DNA of 64,000 bases from Prevotella sp. UBA2711. GTDB taxonomy: Bacteria; Bacteroidota; Bacteroidia; Bacteroidales; Bacteroidaceae. The DNA lies in the NCBI GenBank assembly GCA_002354095.1, contig DEKX01000002.1:1-64000 (forward strand). Direction: 5' to 3'. The translations under genes and the position numbers were made by a program. This document shows, one piece after another, positions 58,045 to 64,000 of this stretch (its first letter is position 1; every line of letters begins with the position of its first letter). The notes under the pieces were generated by a model. That model did not search any database. It saw nothing but the letters and a program-made list of their open reading frames with translations, and was not told where the DNA came from.

Positions 58045-58303
58045 TGTCCACTAAAAATAAGCGGAGATGTTTGTAGGTTACTTAAATATAGAGTTTTAGA
58101 GCGAAAAATTGACGATGACGATTTGAATTGACTACCTTTGCAATCCAGAAGCAAATTAGCCATTCGATGAACACCGGAAAATATCTATTCGCCCAGTTCA
58201 TAGAGTTCTTGCCGCAGAGATTTTTTTGACGAATTGCAATGAAATACGAAGGGAACAAATACATGAAGCATTTCAAAGAACGCTTAGCAATTATTAGTGG
58301 ACA
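58045..58303. mobile_element. Decayed IS4-family element
   Basis: 259 bp between terminal inverted repeats TGTCCACTAA (58045-58054) and TTAGTGGACA (58294-58303). Inside, TACCTTTG at 58133-58140 and the 5' end of a transposase gene, truncated by deletion. The right repeat supplies the last codons and stop of the hybrid regulator on the opposite strand. Confidence 0.78.
58167..58283 (+). pseudogene. IS4-family transposase fragment
   Basis: Starts MNTGKYLFAQFIEFLPQRFF, a UGA stop at 58227-58229, then in the same frame RIAMKYEGNKYMKHF; this is the typical N-terminus of Bacteroidota IS4 transposases (GKYVFAQ...FLPxRxFDRI..KYEGNKYVKHF, from memory). The match ends at about 58274. Dead by stop and truncation. 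Confidence 0.82.
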
Positions 58304-61300
58304 GCAATGTTATCAGAAAAAAGATACTCTTTGGGTAAAACTCCAAATTCCTTAGTAAAACTCCTTGAAAAATAAGAAGCACTACTGAAACCAACTTGAT
58401 ACATAACTTCAGAAACGGTGAATCTGTCTTGTTTCAAAAGAACCGCAGCTCTTTGTAACCGCTGCTTGCGAATAAAACTGACGGGGGTTTCACCTGTAAG
58501 CTGTTTAAGTTTACGATAAAGCTGTTTTTGATCCATGCATAGTAGGTCACACAACTTCGTAACGTTGAATTCCTCGGAATGCATGTTTGAGTTAATCAGG
58601 CTAATGATCCGTTCCATCAGTTCCTCGTCGTTGGATAATGCTGGCGCAACATCCCTGACAGCCTGCAAACTTTCTATCCTTGTGTTCTGTTCTATGGCTT
58701 TTCTTTTTGTCAGCAACTGAACGATATGGAGCTGTAGCTTTCGCAGGTCAAACGGCTTGGGCATAAAAACATCGGCACCACTACGTATGCTTTTCAACTC
58801 GGTATTGGAGTCATCTTTTGCCGTCAGCATAATAATGGGAATCAACTCCGTGGAGTGATTATGACGTATGCGGTGGCACAACTCGGTTCCGTCGATACCT
58901 GGCATCATCTGGTCTGTTATGATGATGTCTGGAATGCGTTCTTCGACGGTTTTCAAGGCTTGTTCGCCACTAAATGCAGTGATGCACTGATATGAGGTTT
59001 CCAAAGCTGTGGTTAAGAAATCAAGTATTTCGTGGTTATCGTCGACTATCAATACTATTGGCTTTTCTGAAGCACCGTCTGTAATGTCTTTTTCCGTCAC
59101 GACAGAAGTAAGAACATTCAAAGGTATTGAGAAAGTCACCTTTAGACCATTGTTATTCTCTGCCTTGACTTCCCCACCATGCAGTTCAACATACTTCTTG
59201 ACAACAGACAAACCTATCCCGGAACCGTCATGAGCATTCTGCCCCATATAGTAACGATTGAAGAGTTTTGATAGATCACTATTTGGAACACCAGGTCCAT
59301 TGTCATTAATGGAAATGATAGCTTCTGATTGCATTTTCTCTACACGGACAACAACCTTGCCTATGCCTTCTTCCACGTATTTCAACGCATTCGACAAAAT
59401 ATTACGAATGACCATCTGAACCTTTACCACATCTATATCTATCAGCAATGGATTTTCGGGCAACTCCCTTATGATGCTGATGTTTCGTTCTTCGGTAGAT
59501 GCAGCAAACTCATCGATGCATCCAGAGACAAGACTGCACAGGTCAACATGCGAAGGAAGTATTTGGTTTTCACCTTCAGCCTCCAGCTGCTTGAAGTCAA
59601 GGATTCGATGTATTAGGTCGTTCAGTCGCAAGGCATTGCCGTGAATGGATTTCAGACTATCCCTGAACTTGGCATTTGAAGTCTCTGACAGTAGTTTAGA
59701 TAATGGTGCAATAATCAGACTCAATGGTGTCTTCAGTTCATGTGACATGTCAACGAAGAAATCCATCTTCTGCTGTGTCAGAGACATTACGCGTTCCCGT
59801 TCACGCTGTTCAAATAGCAATTGCTCACGTCTCTTGTAGCGGTTCAGAATCAGCCACACTACAATAACAACAGCCATAAGATAGAGCATCCATGCCCACC
59901 ATCTAAGATACCAGGGATACGGAACCTTCAGGATGTATTCTGTTACTGACTCATCAGCATGCTCTGCATCAGTGGTCAAATACAACTTATATTCACCGCC
60001 AGAAAGGTGAGATAGCATGATTCTGTTTGAACCGTTTGGAAGTGAATGCCACTCACCATTACCGCCTATCTTGTACCAGAATATTTCGGCATTTTTTCGA
60101 GTGTATGCAAATGTTGCCAAATCAAGCACAATGTCCTCACGGCCATTCAGCTTGATTACATTTTCAAATCTTGGAACACAATTCTCGACAGCAGAGTCGC
60201 CAACCATTACAGAGGAGATGAATACCTTTGAAGGAGTCATTGTCATGGGCTGATCTTGGAGACTCTGTTTGCATATCAGATCCTCACCACCCCATAGAAT
60301 CACATCCTCCTCAGGCACATAGATACCGGCTGTAAAGCCATCGTCGGGCTTATTGAAGGGATGAACAGAGCCGTCAGCCGTATTAACATAGAACAGCCCC
60401 TCTGAAGTGGACATCCACAGACGGTTATTCTCATAGACGAAGGCCTGAATCATGCCATCTTTGATACGAAACGAAGTTTCTTCCTTGATGTCTTTCTGTA
60501 TGTCGTATCTGTACAAACGACCTTGCGCATCAAACCAGATGATGTCATCGGCAAGTATCATATTGTCGATAAACATTTTCATCAGTAGCTTTACCTCCAT
60601 CGTGTTCGTATTGACGGATGCCAGTCCTTGGCTGGTATATGTCCACAGGATGCCCTTTTCATCAGGAATGAACCTGTAGATAGTGCTGACTAACTCATCC
60701 TGCCTCTCAAAAGGACTCTCTTTCATCGTAAATGTTCCGCCAGATGAAAGCAAGTCTTTCTTGTTGACTACATAGAGACCTCCCATGTAGGTTGCTATCC
60801 ACAATCGTCCAATAGCATCCTCATAGATATCGTATGCCCAGTTGGCATTCCGTCCTTTCTGGTCGGTCAGTGTAAAGTAGTCAAACTTATCCCGTTTCGA
60901 GTCATATCTGGCAATACTGGCATCTGTAGCAATCCAGATGTCCTTGTCCCGATCCTCATAGATGCTCCTAATGATACTTTTCTTCAGACCGCTACCGACT
61001 TTAAACCATTTTATGCCGGTTTGTGTAATATGCAGAAGACCGTTGTCGCCCCCCATCCATCTACCTCCGTTGGAATCAACAAGAATCCGGCTAAAGATAT
61101 TTCCGTCGTTTGAATGGGTAATGGAAGGAAGGGGCATCGTCTCGAAAATATTCCCTAACTGAGTGACGGCAACCCCTCTGTCGGTGGCTATCCAAATAAT
61201 CTGCTCCTCACAGAATATCTGGTGGATATGATTACTGGGAAGCCCTTTATGAGGCGCTGAAGCATCATGGCCGATAGTCTGAATGCTACCTAGTTTGGGA

Positions 61301-62118
61301 TTGAGTATCTTTAAGCCAAACTCAGATGCCAAGAGAATGTCGCCAGATGGAGAGGGGACTATCTGGTTGAAGGTACTACCGGAACTGATGGTTTTAATTT
61401 CTCCAGTTGACTTACTCTGACAAAGTAGATGATGTTCTGTTCCTATCCATATACTTCCTCCTGGTTTGTCGTACCAAACAGCATAGACATTGTCATTAAC
61501 CCCTGCATCCTGTATTCGATTATGAGAATCCAAATAGGCAAGCCCATTGTAATGAGCCAGATACATACAAGCATCTACAGGCTCGAATGAGAAGATGATG
61601 TCATTTTTGCCTCCTGGCAGGTCATAATGCTGCCAAGTATGTTTTTTCAAGTCGTAGCAGAATAGTCCTTGCGACTTGGTTCCGACATACAGAATTTCAT
61701 TATGGCATGCCAAAGAGCGTACTTCACCGGTAGCAGGAACATCATTTAATGGTGAAACGAGCTGTTCTGTTTTCAGGCTCAGCCATCTTAGGCCATCGTC
61801 AACGCCTAAACAAAGAATGTCGTCATCCATAGCCGCCATCGCATGATAGTTGCCCTCATAGAGGCGTCGGATGTTATAGCCGTCGTAAGCGAACAGACCG
61901 CGTCTGGTAGCAAACCACATCATGCCCTGGCTGTCTTTATGGATACATTCTACAACGTTGGCCTCGTAGGGAAGGCTGATCTTATCAAACTGCATCATTC
62001 CCGCTGACGCACCTACCCGTAGCCTTTGTCTGACCTCAGAGGCGTATGAAGCAAGTGGCAACAGAATGAGTACCACTACCACCAATAACTTGTAAAGACT
62101 ATGTCGAGTACCAATCAT
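58294..62118 (-). CDS. Hybrid two-component regulator of a PUL (HTCS)
   Basis: 1274 residues. Signal peptide (1-26), periplasmic two-component regulator propellers (about 40-640; WFATRRGLFAYDG is one Reg_prop repeat), a Y_Y_Y-like domain (about 650-735), membrane helix (about 739-760), HisKA with His793 in VDMSHELKTPLS, HATPase with NDNGPGVP, receiver with Asp1069 in IIITDQMMPGIDG and an AraC-type HTH (about 1190-1265). This single protein senses an oligosaccharide and drives PUL genes. The C-terminus NIAVH, with its stop, is partly coded by the inverted repeat of the IS remnant; the native tail probably differed. Promoter ends 4 nt before the ATG. Confidence 0.94.
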   Translation of the reverse strand: MIGTRHSLYKLLVVVVLILLPLASYASEVRQRLRVGASAGMMQFDKISLPYEANVVECIHKDSQGMMWFATRRGLFAYDGYNIRRLYEGNYHAMAAMDDDILCLGVDDGLRWLSLKTEQLVSPLNDVPATGEVRSLACHNEILYVGTKSQGLFCYDLKKHTWQHYDLPGGKNDIIFSFEPVDACMYLAHYNGLAYLDSHNRIQDAGVNDNVYAVWYDKPGGSIWIGTEHHLLCQSKSTGEIKTISSGSTFNQIVPSPSGDILLASEFGLKILNPKLGSIQTIGHDASAPHKGLPSNHIHQIFCEEQIIWIATDRGVAVTQLGNIFETMPLPSITHSNDGNIFSRILVDSNGGRWMGGDNGLLHITQTGIKWFKVGSGLKKSIIRSIYEDRDKDIWIATDASIARYDSKRDKFDYFTLTDQKGRNANWAYDIYEDAIGRLWIATYMGGLYVVNKKDLLSSGGTFTMKESPFERQDELVSTIYRFIPDEKGILWTYTSQGLASVNTNTMEVKLLMKMFIDNMILADDIIWFDAQGRLYRYDIQKDIKEETSFRIKDGMIQAFVYENNRLWMSTSEGLFYVNTADGSVHPFNKPDDGFTAGIYVPEEDVILWGGEDLICKQSLQDQPMTMTPSKVFISSVMVGDSAVENCVPRFENVIKLNGREDIVLDLATFAYTRKNAEIFWYKIGGNGEWHSLPNGSNRIMLSHLSGGEYKLYLTTDAEHADESVTEYILKVPYPWYLRWWAWMLYLMAVVIVVWLILNRYKRREQLLFEQRERERVMSLTQQKMDFFVDMSHELKTPLSLIIAPLSKLLSETSNAKFRDSLKSIHGNALRLNDLIHRILDFKQLEAEGENQILPSHVDLCSLVSGCIDEFAASTEERNISIIRELPENPLLIDIDVVKVQMVIRNILSNALKYVEEGIGKVVVRVEKMQSEAIISINDNGPGVPNSDLSKLFNRYYMGQNAHDGSGIGLSVVKKYVELHGGEVKAENNNGLKVTFSIPLNVLTSVVTEKDITDGASEKPIVLIVDDNHEILDFLTTALETSYQCITAFSGEQALKTVEERIPDIIITDQMMPGIDGTELCHRIRHNHSTELIPIIMLTAKDDSNTELKSIRSGADVFMPKPFDLRKLQLHIVQLLTKRKAIEQNTRIESLQAVRDVAPALSNDEELMERIISLINSNMHSEEFNVTKLCDLLCMDQKQLYRKLKQLTGETPVSFIRKQRLQRAAVLLKQDRFTVSEVMYQVGFSSASYFSRSFTKEFGVLPKEYLFSDNIAVH

Positions 62119-62122
62119 GTTG

Positions 62123-62130
62123 CAAAAATA
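62123..62130 (-). promoter_or_regulatory. Promoter -7 box of the HTCS gene
   Basis: TATTTTTG on the minus strand, 4 nt before the ATG, inside the gap after the GH43 gene. Confidence 0.65.
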
Positions 62131-62139
62131 CGAAAATTA

Positions 62140-63153
62140 TCAGAAACTCCATGCTTTCTTCCAGACGATTTTGGGTTTTCCACCCACAAAACGCAGCGGC
62201 AACCATATATAGCGTGAATCTGGAAGGTCAGTTTTGTTCCAGCGGTCGAAGAGTGCCACATATAAGTCCGGATGCCCGATAACAGGCTGAACGTATGTAC
62301 TCTGCCCATAAAACGTCTTGTCCGCATCCTCACCTACACAGGGATTACCCAAAGGAGTCCATTCTCCCAACATGGAATCAGCCACAGCAACATCAGCTAC
62401 ATTCGGATCCCATCCAGAGCAGCCAGATGTAAGCAGATAGTATTTCCCATGATGTTTGAATACAGCAGGAGCCTCACGATATTTCTTCTCGAAGTTCCGT
62501 GTGAAGGTCTTAGTAGGCTTCAGATAGTCGTCAGTCAATAAATGAATATACATTGTTGCATTGTCTTCTGACGAACATATCTGATATGCTTTTCCGTCGT
62601 CATCGACAAAAAGTGTCTGGTCGCGGCTCATTTCTCCGTTAGGTCTAAAACTATCCAAATAGGTGAATGGCCCCGTAGGAGTGTCTGATACTGCCACCCC
62701 TGCACTGGCCTTGGAATAGTCGGCACTGTCGATGTGCATCCACATGACAAACTTCTTAGTTTTAGAATTATATATAACTTTAGGACGTTCCACAACCTTT
62801 GAGGTGTGCAGGTCATGAAGCGAGTCAGTTTTTTCAGCTCCGAGGACAATTCCTTCGAAATGCCAATTAAGGAGGTCTTTTGAGGAGTAGCAACTTACAC
62901 CTGTTACTTCAGTACGGTAACACTCCCATGTTGCCCACTCCGGCAAGACGGTCTTGCCCTGTTTGTATTCTCCATACCAGTAATAGGTGCTGCCGTGGTA
63001 GAGCATTCCCCCGCCATGGGCGTTAATGACATTGTGTTCATCATCGAGCCAGACCTTTCCAGGGTTGAACCTAAAGTTTCTTTCCTGAGCAAAGCAAGGC
63101 TCAGCGATTATCAGTATGAATAACATAACAAGTTTTGTTTTCATAGATTTCAT
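62140..63153 (-). CDS. Secreted GH43-type glycosidase
   Basis: 337 residues with a signal peptide (about 4-22). A five-bladed propeller: NAHGGGMLYHGSTYYWYGEYK at blade 1, RPKVIYN, SRDQTLFVDDDGKAYQI and REAPAVFKHHGKYYLL with the catalytic acid Glu near 230. It resembles the GH43 groups active on arabinogalactan or galactan (exo-beta-1,3-galactanase type); the exact subfamily is uncertain. The ATG at 63153 overlaps the TGA of the GH2 gene. Confidence 0.82.
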   Translation of the reverse strand: MKSMKTKLVMLFILIIAEPCFAQERNFRFNPGKVWLDDEHNVINAHGGGMLYHGSTYYWYGEYKQGKTVLPEWATWECYRTEVTGVSCYSSKDLLNWHFEGIVLGAEKTDSLHDLHTSKVVERPKVIYNSKTKKFVMWMHIDSADYSKASAGVAVSDTPTGPFTYLDSFRPNGEMSRDQTLFVDDDGKAYQICSSEDNATMYIHLLTDDYLKPTKTFTRNFEKKYREAPAVFKHHGKYYLLTSGCSGWDPNVADVAVADSMLGEWTPLGNPCVGEDADKTFYGQSTYVQPVIGHPDLYVALFDRWNKTDLPDSRYIWLPLRFVGGKPKIVWKKAWSF

Positions 63154-64000
63154 TGTATTGTTTTCAATGTAACAGTATTTAATATCTTCCGCTGCGAATC
63201 TCTTACCTTTAGTGTGAGGTTACCAGCCTTCTTGTCACTACGCACAACGACCACAAGCTGACCGCTGAACAACCTCATGGTAGGTTTCGTGAACGATTCC
63301 AGACTGGTTGCATCACCATTGCAGACAGCTTCGAAGCGACCTACTCCAAACACCTCAAACGACAGTTGGTCGCTGGCATCAGGTATAACAGTTCCTTTTG
63401 CATCGGTCAGAGAGACGGTAATAAAAGCAAGGTCTTCGCCATCAGCCTTCAGCCATTCGGCATCATGCTGTGTCCACACGTCAAGTTTCAACTTGGATGG
63501 TTTCCCTGCTGTGCTGACAACCTGTTCGCCTGCTTGCTTTCCCTGCTCATCATAGACGACTACCTTAAGTTGGCCCGGCTCATACTTGACATCGTTCCAC
63601 CGCAGGCGGTAACGGTCAAGGCGCTCTTTCGGATTCTTACTGATTTTACCCTGACTCTTGCCATTGACAAACAGCTCGGCTGTAGGATAATCGGTATAGC
63701 AATAGACGGGCGTCACCTGTCCACGGCGTTCTTTTCCCCAAGTCCAGTGAGGCAGCAAGTGGATGGTGTGGTCTTCCTTCTGCCACTTTGAACGATACAG
63801 ATAATATCTGTCCTTAGGCAGTCCGGCCAGATCGCATATACCAAAGTACGAACTGCGCGACGGCCAGTACTCATCGTAGGGCGAAGGCTCACCAAGATAG
63901 TCATATCCTGTCCATACAAACTCGCCAATGACCCAGTCCTTGTCATCCTGCCATACCCAATCGTCATCGGGCAAATTAGACCAAGAACAATACTGCACGT
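63150..64000 (-). CDS. GH2 beta-galactosidase, C-terminal part
   Basis: The last 283 residues or so of a gene running off the right edge. VIGEFVWTGYDYLGEPSPY with the catalytic nucleophile Glu in GEF, and SSYFGICDLAGLPKDRYYLY, define the GH2 barrel end; a DUF4982-like and an Ig-like beta domain follow (PTAELFVNGKSQGKI, and FEVFGVGRFEAVCNGDATS). Such enzymes remove beta-galactose or related units from plant glycans. With GH43 and HTCS it forms a PUL-like set. Confidence 0.88.
   Translation of the reverse strand, partial: VQYCSWSNLPDDDWVWQDDKDWVIGEFVWTGYDYLGEPSPYDEYWPSRSSYFGICDLAGLPKDRYYLYRSKWQKEDHTIHLLPHWTWGKERRGQVTPVYCYTDYPTAELFVNGKSQGKISKNPKERLDRYRLRWNDVKYEPGQLKVVVYDEQGKQAGEQVVSTAGKPSKLKLDVWTQHDAEWLKADGEDLAFITVSLTDAKGTVIPDASDQLSFEVFGVGRFEAVCNGDATSLESFTKPTMRLFSGQLVVVVRSDKKAGNLTLKVRDSQRKILNTVTLKTIQ

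Noticed and set aside
58290..64000. A complete polysaccharide utilisation locus
   Set aside because: Only HTCS, GH43 and the end of a GH2 gene are visible; no SusC/SusD pair lies within the window, so only a PUL edge is claimed.

Overview
This is about 64 kb of a Bacteroidota chromosome, most likely Prevotellaceae (Prevotella or a close relative). The evidence is the promoter grammar (TTTG, 19-20 nt, TAnnTTTG, seen again and again in this window), weak or absent Shine-Dalgarno sequences, a type III glutamine synthetase, an NAD-type PyrD/PyrK pair, a hybrid two-component regulator beside glycoside hydrolases, a smalltalk micropeptide and DUF4251/GtrA/SpoIID families. No plasmid, CRISPR array or intact transposon is visible.

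Layout. 1-6.4 kb: a 110-bp dispersed repeat, a smalltalk micropeptide, a DUF4251 lipoprotein, an HD hydrolase / TerB-DnaJ / alanine-symporter operon, and a GH31 glycosidase. 6.4-10.5 kb: a complete Phe/Tyr operon (pheA, aminotransferase, DAHP synthase-chorismate mutase, tyrA) preceded by what looks like a full ribosome-mediated attenuator: a leader peptide with eight Tyr/Phe codons, an antiterminator and a terminator. 10.6-18 kb: a copper P-type ATPase that lacks its nucleotide-binding domain, an AI-2E-type permease, two exported peptidases and a phosphoethanolamine transferase. 18.4-24.3 kb: slyD-aroC, a candidate small RNA, pyrK-pyrD, an XRE regulator, a 0.7-kb AT-rich gap and holA. 24.3-27.5 kb: a TPR sensor kinase, further copies of the 110-bp repeat, a MITE-like element carrying a gene fragment and donating half of a promoter, and an orphan HsdR-N nuclease-like gene. 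27.5-38.6 kb: zinc-ribbon/Nif3, a PurF-like protein without the catalytic Cys, a membrane-anchored CbxX-type AAA ATPase, a FetAB-like exporter with a secreted nuclease, and an aguA-aguB-glnN operon that would turn agmatine into putrescine and trap the released ammonia. 38.8-52.4 kb: a GH28 enzyme, a duplicated secreted protein, an exported nucleotidase plus exported LOG-like protein operon, cysE, an AmpG-like permease and a 1223-residue glycosyltransferase/HIT/SpoIID fusion. 52.4-57.7 kb: rlmN-pdxA-sigma54 activator-lptE-TPR-secG and tRNA-His. 58-64 kb: an IS4-type remnant that supplies the stop codon of a hybrid two-component regulator, followed by GH43 and GH2 genes, the edge of a polysaccharide utilisation locus for a galactose-containing plant glycan.

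Three themes recur. First, many promoters end only 4-5 nt before the ATG, implying leaderless mRNAs; the same boxes correct several start codons. Second, short simple words (actctcaactc, cagccaac, ctatgaa) are scattered between genes and also inside genes, in one case as an in-frame palindromic insert. Third, small inverted-repeat elements sit at gene edges and alter promoters or stop codons. All family names come from reading motifs and from memory; no database search was run.
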